A stretch of 64,000 nt of DNA from CAWFGW01 sp963849955 (GTDB lineage: Bacteria; Bacteroidota; Bacteroidia; Cytophagales; JAAEPT01). Position 1 is the first letter of the stretch, and every line of letters starts with the position of its first letter. Position numbers and translations under genes: made by a program. Location: NCBI GenBank assembly GCA_963849955.1, contig CAWKJU010000001.1, forward strand, positions 186,001-250,000, in the 5' to 3' direction. The notes below the pieces were generated by a model, which worked only from the letters and a program-made list of their open reading frames with translations, was not told where the DNA came from and searched no databases. This document shows, piece by piece, positions 28,443-36,811 of the stretch.

Positions 28443-30458
28443 CTAATTTGTTTCCTCAGCTTTTTCTTCTTTTGTTTCAGCATCCACAGGCGTGTGTTTT
28501 TCAACAACTGTTTCGCTTGCAGGTTCGCTCACACTTCCTTTTGTAAATTCTTCATAAGTGGTTTCTTTATCAAAAGGTCTTTTTCCGATGAGTTCTACTA
28601 AATCTGATTGAAAAATGATTTCTTTTTCAAGTAGTGCTTTAGCAATAATCTCAAGTTCTTTTTTCTTGTTTTGAAGTAACTCTTTGGTTCTAATGTATGC
28701 CAAATCAATTATTTTTCTTACTTCTTCATCTATTGTTTGGGCAGTCGATTCTGAATAAGGTTTCCCATAATAATCTGGACGTTGTGAATCATGATAAGAT
28801 ATGTTTCCGATTTTTTCGTTCATACCATAAATTGTTACAATACTGTAAGCCATTTTGGTAATTCTTTCTAAATCGTTTTGCGCTCCTGTAGAAATTTTAC
28901 CAAATATAATATCTTCAGCTACACGGCCACCCAATGTCATACACATGGTGTCTATCAGTTGTTCTGTCTGGTACAGGAACTGTTCTTTTGGCAAGTACTG
29001 TGCATATCCAAGTGCTGCTGCGCCTCGGGGTACTATACTTACTTTTACTAGTGGATCTGCATGTTCTAAAAACCAACCTACTATGGCATGACCTGCTTCA
29101 TGATAGGCAACAATTTTTTTCTCTTCAGGTGAAATAATTTTGTTTTTCTTTTCTAGTCCACCGATAACTCGGTCAACGGCATCCTGAAAATCAATTAACT
29201 CTACCGCTTCTTTATTTCGTCTTGCAGCTATTAATGCAGCTTCATTACAAACGTTTGCAATCTCAGCACCGGCAAATCCTGGTGTTTGAGCTGCTAGTTT
29301 TTTAGCATCCACATCAGAGCCTAGTCGAATTGGTCCCAAGTGCACCTTAAAGATAGCCTCTCTACCAACTATGTCGGGCTTATCAATACTAATTTGTCGA
29401 TCAAAACGACCTGGTCTTAATAAAGCGGAATCTAATACGTCTGGTCGGTTAGTTGCTGCTAAGATAATGATACCGCTATCAGTAGCAAAGCCATCCATTT
29501 CAACCAATAATGAGTTTAGTGTATTTTCTCGTTCATCATTTGAACCCATCATTTGACCTTTACCACGGGAACGGCCTACCGCATCTATCTCATCAATAAA
29601 TATAATACAAGGCGCCTTTTCTTTTGCGGTTTTAAATAAGTCACGTACACGTGCCGCTCCTACACCAACAAACATTTCCACAAAATCTGAACCTGATAAT
29701 GTAAAGAATGGTACACCAGCTTCACCAGCAACAGCTTTAGCTAGCAAGGTTTTACCTGTTCCTGGAGGGCCTACTAATAAGGCTCCTTTTGGTATTTTAC
29801 CACCTAGTTTGGTATATTTTCCAGGAGTTTTTAAGAATTCAACTATTTCTTGGACTTCTTCTTTTGCCTCGTCTAATCCAGCAACATCTTTGAAAGTGAT
29901 TTTAACATTATTTTCAGCATCAAAAAGTTTTGCTTTTGATTTCCCAATATTAAATATCTGTCCACCAGGGCCTCCGCCACCAGTCATTCTTCTCATTAAG
30001 AAATAAAAACCGAAGATTAACAAAGCCAAGAATCCATAATTAAAGAACATGTTTCCAGGATCTTCTCGCTCAACCACACCAATCTGAATGCGTTTTTCAG
30101 CAGGTAAATCTTTTAGTACTTCTTCGTATTTTCTTTCAAATATTTCAGGAGTGATTACATTGAATTTAAAATGTGGCGTGTTTTGCAATGACATAGGGTT
30201 ATCGCCTAATTTGTCATTGTATTTACCAGATTTTAATGCTTCTTCAGTTAATGTAATTTCGACTTCTTTGCCATTTACAAATGAAATGCTTTTTACATCG
30301 CCTTCTCTAATCATTTCATGAAATGCTGATTCAGAAGTAGGTTGAATTGATGATTTGCTAAAAAGCATAATTCCAATTATAGCTGCAACAAAAGCTGCAA
30401 TGAGCCACATTTGGAAATTTGGTTTCTTCGGTAACCCAGGTTTTTTCTTTTCTGCCAT
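28443..30458 (-). CDS. ftsH: ATP-dependent zinc metalloprotease FtsH
   Basis: A 671-residue inner-membrane AAA+ protease that degrades misfolded membrane proteins and some regulators. Two membrane helices flank a periplasmic region (residues about 15-35 and 130-150). The AAA module follows with Walker A GPPGTGKT near residue 229, Walker B IIFIDEIDAVG and the second region of homology; the zinc site HEAGH is near residue 451. The C-terminal tail is acidic. rsfS ends two bases upstream and lpxH starts four bases downstream. Confidence 0.98.
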   Translation of the reverse strand: MAEKKKPGLPKKPNFQMWLIAAFVAAIIGIMLFSKSSIQPTSESAFHEMIREGDVKSISFVNGKEVEITLTEEALKSGKYNDKLGDNPMSLQNTPHFKFNVITPEIFERKYEEVLKDLPAEKRIQIGVVEREDPGNMFFNYGFLALLIFGFYFLMRRMTGGGGPGGQIFNIGKSKAKLFDAENNVKITFKDVAGLDEAKEEVQEIVEFLKTPGKYTKLGGKIPKGALLVGPPGTGKTLLAKAVAGEAGVPFFTLSGSDFVEMFVGVGAARVRDLFKTAKEKAPCIIFIDEIDAVGRSRGKGQMMGSNDERENTLNSLLVEMDGFATDSGIIILAATNRPDVLDSALLRPGRFDRQISIDKPDIVGREAIFKVHLGPIRLGSDVDAKKLAAQTPGFAGAEIANVCNEAALIAARRNKEAVELIDFQDAVDRVIGGLEKKNKIISPEEKKIVAYHEAGHAIVGWFLEHADPLVKVSIVPRGAAALGYAQYLPKEQFLYQTEQLIDTMCMTLGGRVAEDIIFGKISTGAQNDLERITKMAYSIVTIYGMNEKIGNISYHDSQRPDYYGKPYSESTAQTIDEEVRKIIDLAYIRTKELLQNKKKELEIIAKALLEKEIIFQSDLVELIGKRPFDKETTYEEFTKGSVSEPASETVVEKHTPVDAETKEEKAEETN

Positions 30459-30459
30459 T

Positions 30460-30840
30460 CTATTCTTCGTCCTTAATGTGTGTTATTTTTGCATCACCCC
30501 ATAAACCCTCAAGGTTATAGAAGCTTCTAATGTCTTTTTTAAACAAATGTACTACGACATCACCGTAGTCCAACAAAATCCATTCCTTATTAGTTCTGCC
30601 TTCACTTTGCCATGGTTTCTCACCACTTTCGTCAGAAACTACTTTATCCACAGAGTTGTGTATTGCAGAAAGTTGGGTGTCAGAGTTCGCTGAAGCGATT
30701 ACAAAAAAATTAGTTACTGCACCGTGAACTTTTTGTAAGTCCATAACAGTAATGTTTTTTCCTTTCTTTTCTTGTATACCTTTTACTACTAGATTTGCTA
30801 AGTCTTTTGAACTGTTTTTTTTCTTCGCCTCGTTCTTCAT
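30460..30840 (-). CDS. rsfS: Ribosomal silencing factor
   Basis: A 126-residue RsfS/YbeB/Iojap-family protein. The core reads VVKGIQEKKGKNITVMDL, FFVIASANSDTQLSAI and WILLDYGDVVVHLF, in the family order. It binds L14 on the large subunit and blocks 70S formation when nutrients run short. It is the first gene of the rsfS-ftsH-lpxH block, and is divergent from birA with about 50 bases between the starts. Confidence 0.95.
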   Translation of the reverse strand: MKNEAKKKNSSKDLANLVVKGIQEKKGKNITVMDLQKVHGAVTNFFVIASANSDTQLSAIHNSVDKVVSDESGEKPWQSEGRTNKEWILLDYGDVVVHLFKKDIRSFYNLEGLWGDAKITHIKDEE

Positions 30841-30859
30841 TTAATAACTATCTTAGCAG

Positions 30860-30882
30860 GTAAAACTACAAAATTGTTTTAC
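30860..30882. repeat. Inverted repeat between rsfS and birA
   Basis: GTAAAAC (30860-30866) and GTTTTAC (30876-30882) form a perfect 7-base inverted repeat with a 9-base spacer, centred in the short divergent spacer. It may be an operator or simply AT-rich symmetry. Confidence 0.35.
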
Positions 30883-30888
30883 AAGTTG

Positions 30889-31626
30889 ATGTCTAATTTT
30901 GCCAATATAGGAAAAAGAATTATTGAACTGACAAGCTGTCACTCAACTAATGATTATGCGTTAGACTTAATTGCGAGGTCAGAAGCACAAGCTGGTGATG
31001 TAATCTATGCAAAAAAGCAAACGGCTGGGCGCGGCCAAAAAGGTAATGTTTGGCTAGCACCAGAGGGTCAAAACTTAACTTTTTCTTTAATTTTAACCCC
31101 TTCTTTCTTGCGGCCAGCTTATCAGTTTGAGTTAACTGTTTTTATTTCAATCGCGATGATTCGTTATTTAAAAAGCCTTGGTATTGAAGCAAAAATAAAA
31201 TGGCCGAATGATATATATGTGAAGAATAAAAAACTGGGAGGGATTCTGATTGAAAATAAAATTAAAGGATCAAAACTTGGATATTCCATTTTAGGAGTGG
31301 GTTTAAATGTTAATCAAACCGATTTCGGAATGCTTAATGCTACCTCATTAATGCTTGAGAAAAACAAAAAATATTCCGTCTATGAAGAATTATTTAACTT
31401 ATTTGACTACCTTAATCAAGTATATGATGCATTAAAAAGAGGAGAGGAGATTAGGCCAGAATACATGCAATACTTGGTGGGTACAGATTATGAGATTCTT
31501 TATGATGATGGAGAACAATTTTTAAGTCGAGTTGTTAATGTAGATGACTATGGAGCTTTGGAGTTAAATAAAAACGGTATAATTAAAAAGTATGGAGTAC
31601 AAGATGTCAAGTTTATAAAGCTCTGA
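30889..31626 (+). CDS. birA: Biotin--[acetyl-CoA-carboxylase] ligase (monofunctional)
   Basis: From the ATG at 30889 this is a 245-residue class I biotin protein ligase; a TTG at 30874 would add five residues. The ATP/biotin loop reads QTAGRGQKGNVWLAP; KWPNDIYVKNKKLGGILIE and GVGLNVNQT complete the catalytic core. A short SH3-like C-terminal domain follows. It transfers biotin to the carrier protein of biotin-dependent carboxylases. It lacks the N-terminal winged-helix of E. coli BirA, so it should not be a DNA-binding repressor. Confidence 0.95.
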   Translation: MSNFANIGKRIIELTSCHSTNDYALDLIARSEAQAGDVIYAKKQTAGRGQKGNVWLAPEGQNLTFSLILTPSFLRPAYQFELTVFISIAMIRYLKSLGIEAKIKWPNDIYVKNKKLGGILIENKIKGSKLGYSILGVGLNVNQTDFGMLNATSLMLEKNKKYSVYEELFNLFDYLNQVYDALKRGEEIRPEYMQYLVGTDYEILYDDGEQFLSRVVNVDDYGALELNKNGIIKKYGVQDVKFIKL

Positions 31627-31657
31627 TTGAATCTTGTATGGGAATTAAATAACTTTG
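31627..31657 (+). promoter_or_regulatory. Candidate promoter for ahcY
   Basis: TTG (31627-31629), a 20-base spacer and TAACTTTG (31650-31657) match the Bacteroidota -33/-7 pattern, about 20 bases before the ahcY ATG. The -33 element falls at the end of birA. Confidence 0.55.
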
Positions 31658-31678
31658 TGTTTGTAAATAAAAAAAGAA

Positions 31679-32983
31679 ATGGTTCAAACTGAAAAATTTA
31701 AAGTAAAAGACATAAGCCTTGCAGATTGGGGCAGAAAAGAAATTCAATTAGCTGAAGCAGAAATGCCAGGTTTAATGTCAATTCGTGAAGAATTCAAAAA
31801 CGAACAACCGCTTAAAGGAGCTCGTATTGCTGGTTGTCTTCACATGACAATTCAAACCGCAGTGTTAATTGAAACCTTAATTGATTTAGGCGCTGAAGTA
31901 ACTTGGTCTAGTTGCAACATTTTTTCAACTCAAGATCACGCTGCTGCGGCCATTGCTGCTACAGGAGTACCCGTTTTCGCTTGGAAAGGGTTAAATGAAG
32001 AAGAGTTTGACTGGTGTATAGAGCAAACATTATTTGCTTTTAAAGACGGTAAGCCTTTGAATATGATACTTGATGACGGAGGCGATTTAACTAACATGGT
32101 TTTAGATCGTTTTCCTGAATTAGTAAAAGACATTAAGGGTGTTTCTGAAGAAACTACCACAGGTGTACTGCGCTTATATGATAGAGTGAAAGCAGGAACA
32201 CTTCCATTACCAGCAATTAACATTAATGATTCTGTAACTAAGTCGAAGTTTGATAACAAATACGGCTGTCGTGAGTCACTGGTAGATGGTATCAGAAGAG
32301 CAACTGATGTAATGATTGCTGGAAAAGTAGCAGTAGTAGCTGGTTTCGGTGATGTTGGTAAAGGTTCTGCAGAATCATTAAGAGGTGCTGGTGCCCGTGT
32401 GATTGTAACTGAAATCGATCCGATTTGTGCTCTTCAGGCTGCAATGGAAGGTTTTGAAGTGAAAAAAATGGATGATGCTGTTCTAGAAGGCGATATCATT
32501 GTAACTACAACAGGTAACAAAGATATTATCATGGGACGTCATTTTGAAAAAATGAAAGACAAAGCGATCGTTTGTAACATTGGTCACTTTGACAATGAAA
32601 TTGACATGGCATGGTTGAATAAAAACTACGGAAGTTCTAAAGTAAACATCAAACCACAAGTTGATTTATATACTTTAAAAGATCATGACGTAATCGTATT
32701 GGCGGAAGGTCGATTGGTCAACTTAGGCTGTGCAACTGGACACCCTTCTTTTGTAATGTCGAACTCATTTGCAAACCAAACCTTAGCACAAATAGAGCTT
32801 TGGAAAAATTCAGGTAACTATAAAAACGAGGTGTATGTGTTACCAAAACATTTGGATGAAAAAGTAGCTAGACTTCATTTAGCAAAAATTGGTGTTGAGT
32901 TAGAAGAACTTACTGCTGACCAAGCTAAGTATATTGGTGTACCTGTTGAAGGCCCTTATAAGTCAGATGCCTATAGATATTAA
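31679..32983 (+). CDS. ahcY: Adenosylhomocysteinase
   Basis: A 434-residue enzyme that splits S-adenosylhomocysteine into adenosine and homocysteine, keeping methylation reactions running. The NAD-binding glycine loop GFGDVGKGSAE and catalytic-core segments (KFDNKYGCRESLVDGI, GHFDNEID) are intact. The C-terminal KSDAYRY tail, which closes over the NAD of the neighbouring subunit in the tetramer, is also intact. The length is that of the short bacterial/eukaryotic type. A strong terminator follows at 33012. It probably has its own promoter at 31627. Confidence 0.98.
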   Translation: MVQTEKFKVKDISLADWGRKEIQLAEAEMPGLMSIREEFKNEQPLKGARIAGCLHMTIQTAVLIETLIDLGAEVTWSSCNIFSTQDHAAAAIAATGVPVFAWKGLNEEEFDWCIEQTLFAFKDGKPLNMILDDGGDLTNMVLDRFPELVKDIKGVSEETTTGVLRLYDRVKAGTLPLPAININDSVTKSKFDNKYGCRESLVDGIRRATDVMIAGKVAVVAGFGDVGKGSAESLRGAGARVIVTEIDPICALQAAMEGFEVKKMDDAVLEGDIIVTTTGNKDIIMGRHFEKMKDKAIVCNIGHFDNEIDMAWLNKNYGSSKVNIKPQVDLYTLKDHDVIVLAEGRLVNLGCATGHPSFVMSNSFANQTLAQIELWKNSGNYKNEVYVLPKHLDEKVARLHLAKIGVELEELTADQAKYIGVPVEGPYKSDAYRY

Positions 32984-33011
32984 TAATTAATAAGCTCTGT
33001 ATATTAGTTTT

Positions 33012-33042
33012 AAAGCCTGACTTAAAAAGTCAGGCTTTTTTT
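33012..33042 (+). terminator. Rho-independent terminator after ahcY
   Basis: GCCTGACTT pairs with AAGTCAGGC around a short A-rich loop, extended by A/T pairs and ending in a run of seven T. Confidence 0.9.
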
Positions 33043-33122
33043 GTGTGTGTTAAGATAGATTTTTTAAAAAAAATAAAAACTTGTTTGATGTTTACGTGCT
33101 CATACGGATATAATGATCTTTA

Positions 33123-33212
33123 AATCACCTTTTTCGGGGTGATTAATATTTAGTTTTAAAACGTGAATTAATTAAAATAAATTACTACCTTTTGCTCGAC
33201 TTAGGGACGAGC
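33123..33212. repeat. Two inverted repeats in the leader of the RCC1-repeat gene
   Basis: AATCACC (33123-33129) pairs with GGTGATT (33138-33144), and GCTCG (33194-33198) pairs with CGAGC (33208-33212). Both lie in the 286-base spacer between ahcY and the RCC1-repeat gene. The rest of the spacer is AT-rich with no coding frame. TACCTTTT at about 33187 is a one-mismatch -7 box. Confidence 0.35.
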
Positions 33213-33269
33213 ATTGTTTATTTATATCTTTCTTTTTTTAACCGTTTCTTAAATCTTAATTCTACAGCT

Positions 33270-36200
33270 ATGAAAAAATTAACGCTATTTGTTTTGTTGG
33301 TATTAATATCAACATCAGGAAATTTAATATTTGCTCAGCGAACCAACGATCTCGTAAAATGGGGGACGAACGGGAGTGGGTTTTTAGATGGTGATGTACA
33401 GTCAGTATTTTCAAACAATTTAATTACTATTGCTTTAAAAGAGGATGGCTCGTTAGTAGGTTGGGGAGGGTATTATGGTTTTAATAAAATACCGGATGAG
33501 TTAAATAATGCTGGAGTTAAAAAAATAAGCATTGGTTTTGAAGATGCTATTGCTTTAAAAGAAGATAGTTCAATAGTAGTGTGGGGTCATTACGAAGAAG
33601 CTGGTCTAATACAAAATCTGCCTGAAAATTTATCTGGAATAGTAGATATAGCTGTAGGTAATAATTTTGCACTCGTATTAAAAGCAGATAGTACGGTAAT
33701 GGGTTGGGGATCTTTGTATTTTAATAATCATGACGCAACAAAAGTTCCGCAAGGTCTTTCAGGAGTAAAAGCAATTTCAGCAGGTGATTGGTTTTCAGTA
33801 GCTTTAAAAGGTGATGGAACAGTAGTGGCTTGGGGAGATAATTCTGATGGCCAATGTAATGTACCTGCTAATCTTGAAAACGTTAAGCAAATTTCAGCGG
33901 GTTATAACCATGTAATTGCATTAAAAGAAGACGGAACTGTTGTTCAATGGGGAGGGACCTATAGTGGTGCACCACCTGTGGGTTTGGAAAATGTTGTGTC
34001 AATTTCAGCAGGGTATTATTTTACGCTAGCATTAAAGGAAGACGGAACAGTTGTCACCTGGGGGAGTAGTAATAATCTGCCTGATAACTTGAATAATGTA
34101 AAGAGTATTACTGCAGGAGATCGAACGGGGTATGCTGTAAAAGAAGACGGAACAGTAGTTGCTTGGGGTAATAATATATTTGGACAAACTGATCCACCAA
34201 TTGCTGTAACAGAAGTTAAACAGGTTGCCCTCAATTATGGCTATTTATTTGTTCTAAAAAAAGATGGCTCATTAGTTGTTTCAGGTAGTGACGTAACGGG
34301 TGGTATTGATATTCCACAAGATTTAAATCATGTGAAATCAATTTCATCAAAAAGTTATTATTTGGCAGTATTAAACGAAAATGGTACTGTAAATATTTAT
34401 GGCGATGAAAGGGGATTTGTAGGAGTTGCCGATGTTCCCGAAGACCTTGCTTCCGTTAAGGCAATTTCAGCAGGTGATTACCACATGCTTGCTTTAAAAG
34501 AAGATGGAACAGTAGTAGCTTGGGGTGCGGGTTATGATAATGGCTATATTAGTGTGCCTATTGGATTAACTAATGTAAAAGCAATAGCAGCGGGAGGAAG
34601 TCAAAATTCTTTAGCTCTTAAAATGGATGGAACGTTGGTAGCATGGGGAAATGATAATTTTTGGGGAAACAAGCTTGAGGAATTAACAGACGTCAAGGCA
34701 ATTTCAGCTGGAGATAAGCATTTTTTGATATTGAAAGAAAATGGAACAGTTGAGGTAATAGCTGATGCTACTGTTCAAGAAGAGTTAACACCACCTGAGG
34801 GATTAACAAATGTAAAAGCAATTGCAGCAGGAATGACTCATGATTTGGTATTAAAAAAAGATGGAACTGTAGTGTCCTGGGGTTCTTCTTGGGGAAATAG
34901 TGATGCTTATTATGCAGTTCCGGAAGGCTTAACCAAAGTAAAAGCAATTGCAGTAGGATGGACTAATTCTGTAGTTATATTAGAAGACGAGGAACAGGGT
35001 GCGCCAATATTCTGGAGAGATGAAGTAGTTTCTTGTACAAATAAATCTTTTTTACAAGACATTAGAACTACTGTGGATTTACCACAAAACTCAATTTCCA
35101 TAAATTTTGACATTAATTATAATGCTGATGTTTTTACTCCAAAACTAAAAAGTACAGGAAAAGGGGCAACAGAATATGCTAAAGTTTTACTGGATACACG
35201 AGTACCAGGCAAACTGAAAGTTTTGGCGTATTTAAACCAAGCGCCCCAAGGTATTTCTTTTGTGCCTGATGAGCTATTTATGACAATCGATTGGAAATTA
35301 ACAAATCCTGAATTTAATACATCTTACGAATTTTCAATGGATAGTATTGAAGTTTCATACCCGATTGGTTATGAGAAGATAAAACCATATAAGCCTGCTA
35401 ATTTTATTTATGAAAATGAATATTTAATTGAGATCAGAACACGAACTAATATACTGATGTCATACAATGCTGGTAATGAAGAATTAGGAGTTCTGGGGTC
35501 AGTAAAAACACTAATTGAGGGCATGGGTTCAAATTGTTCTGAGCTTATAAATTCAACACTTCCGAATGAAAATGCAAAAGCAGTGATTCCAGCTGAAGGT
35601 GTTAGTTTTATCAAAATAAGTAGAGATGTATATGGAGATCAAAATTTAGCAAATGATTGTACACCAGTGAATGCAATAATTAATAGTGCAGATGTAAATA
35701 GAGTAATTGATATTATAACTGGAAAACGGACAGTAACTCCTTTGGAGCTTATATCAGCAGATGTAAATTTAGACGGTGCTGTGACTCTGGCGGATGCAAG
35801 TTTGATTTCATCAAGATCAATTAACGAAGAGGGCTATGGTTGTGAATTTCCGCAACCACAAAACTATAATGTAGATGGTGCGCCAAAAGAAAATTATAAA
35901 CCATCTAGAGACTGGGTGTTTGTACAAAAGGCAGTAAGTGATCAATACAGTTTTGATCGTATGAATGTACCTTTAATTGATGAATGTCAACCAACTCCAA
36001 CTGGATGTGAGAGTCTAGCTTCTCGTTTTTTAGGGATCCTGCTTGGTGATGTAACAGGGAACTGGAATTCAAATTATAATTCAATGTACAGTGGGCTTCG
36101 TAAAGCAAATGGAACAAATCAGCTAGTTTTAGACTTTATCCATGTGGATACTGTTGATGATGGATTTTTAATTCCTGTCATTTTAGATGCTGTGGATCAC

Positions 36201-36737
36201 TCTTTTGGTATAGATATAACAATTGATTTAACCAATTTACCAATGGTTGTGAAAAAAATAGTCGCAGAAGAAGGTGTAGACACTCGTTGGAGTAATGACA
36301 ATAAACGCATTTTATTACAGTCATTTCAATATGATGGTTTGCCTTTAGGGCAGACTGTCTTTTATATTATGGTAGAATCTATTCCTAAACCGCTTTCTGA
36401 ATCTTCCCTAAATGCTTCTATTAATACATACATAAATGGTGAGATCTCTAACCTTCGTATTAATTCAAATACTGACTCAGATAACACAAGTTTTGAATTT
36501 ACTTTGTATCCTAATCCAGTTGCAGACGAATTACGAATTCATTGGGGTCGAATTATCAATGAAGTTGTGACAGTTCAAGTTTTTGACTTAAGAGGTAAAC
36601 TTATTAAGTCTTTCAATGAAAATGTAATAAACGCTTTATGGTCAAGTTATGTAGTGTCAGACCTGCAAAGAGGAAGCTATTTACTGCATATTGTTTCTTC
36701 AGAAGGATCGGTAAATAAAACTTTTGTAAAACTATAA
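33270..36737 (+). CDS. T9SS-exported RCC1-repeat protein with dockerin-like module
   Basis: A 1155-residue surface protein, started at the ATG at 33270 that gives a clean signal (MKKLTLFVLLVLISTSGNL); an upstream TTG at 33192 is disfavoured. Residues about 24-575 hold fourteen repeats of the type ISAGD...ALKEDGTVVAWG, enough for two seven-bladed RCC1 propellers. A beta-sandwich-like region follows, then a dockerin-type loop (DVNLDGAVTLAD, near residue 830) beside a degenerate partner, a second beta-sandwich, and a T9SS tail (FTLYPNPVADELRIHWG). It is probably an adhesin or scaffold; I see no enzymatic motif. The gene has its own terminator. Confidence 0.9.
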   Translation: MKKLTLFVLLVLISTSGNLIFAQRTNDLVKWGTNGSGFLDGDVQSVFSNNLITIALKEDGSLVGWGGYYGFNKIPDELNNAGVKKISIGFEDAIALKEDSSIVVWGHYEEAGLIQNLPENLSGIVDIAVGNNFALVLKADSTVMGWGSLYFNNHDATKVPQGLSGVKAISAGDWFSVALKGDGTVVAWGDNSDGQCNVPANLENVKQISAGYNHVIALKEDGTVVQWGGTYSGAPPVGLENVVSISAGYYFTLALKEDGTVVTWGSSNNLPDNLNNVKSITAGDRTGYAVKEDGTVVAWGNNIFGQTDPPIAVTEVKQVALNYGYLFVLKKDGSLVVSGSDVTGGIDIPQDLNHVKSISSKSYYLAVLNENGTVNIYGDERGFVGVADVPEDLASVKAISAGDYHMLALKEDGTVVAWGAGYDNGYISVPIGLTNVKAIAAGGSQNSLALKMDGTLVAWGNDNFWGNKLEELTDVKAISAGDKHFLILKENGTVEVIADATVQEELTPPEGLTNVKAIAAGMTHDLVLKKDGTVVSWGSSWGNSDAYYAVPEGLTKVKAIAVGWTNSVVILEDEEQGAPIFWRDEVVSCTNKSFLQDIRTTVDLPQNSISINFDINYNADVFTPKLKSTGKGATEYAKVLLDTRVPGKLKVLAYLNQAPQGISFVPDELFMTIDWKLTNPEFNTSYEFSMDSIEVSYPIGYEKIKPYKPANFIYENEYLIEIRTRTNILMSYNAGNEELGVLGSVKTLIEGMGSNCSELINSTLPNENAKAVIPAEGVSFIKISRDVYGDQNLANDCTPVNAIINSADVNRVIDIITGKRTVTPLELISADVNLDGAVTLADASLISSRSINEEGYGCEFPQPQNYNVDGAPKENYKPSRDWVFVQKAVSDQYSFDRMNVPLIDECQPTPTGCESLASRFLGILLGDVTGNWNSNYNSMYSGLRKANGTNQLVLDFIHVDTVDDGFLIPVILDAVDHSFGIDITIDLTNLPMVVKKIVAEEGVDTRWSNDNKRILLQSFQYDGLPLGQTVFYIMVESIPKPLSESSLNASINTYINGEISNLRINSNTDSDNTSFEFTLYPNPVADELRIHWGRIINEVVTVQVFDLRGKLIKSFNENVINALWSSYVVSDLQRGSYLLHIVSSEGSVNKTFVKL

Positions 36738-36776
36738 GTCGATGCTCCAATTACCTTAAATAATTAAAATGAATTG

Positions 36777-36811
36777 AAAAGCTCAACATGAAAGTGTTGA
36801 GCTTTTTTTAT
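36777..36811 (+). terminator. Rho-independent terminator after the RCC1-repeat gene
   Basis: GCTCAACA (36781-36788) pairs with TGTTGAGC (36795-36802), extended by A/T pairs and followed by a T-run. It abuts the stop codon of the convergent membrane-protein gene at 36808. Confidence 0.88.

Noticed and set aside
30860..30882. BirA operator
   Set aside because: The biotin ligase here has no N-terminal helix-turn-helix, so it should not bind an operator; the palindrome is kept only as a repeat.
33192..33269. N-terminal extension of the RCC1-repeat protein from TTG
   Set aside because: The ATG at 33270 starts a perfect signal peptide; the extension would bury it and overlaps an inverted repeat in the leader.
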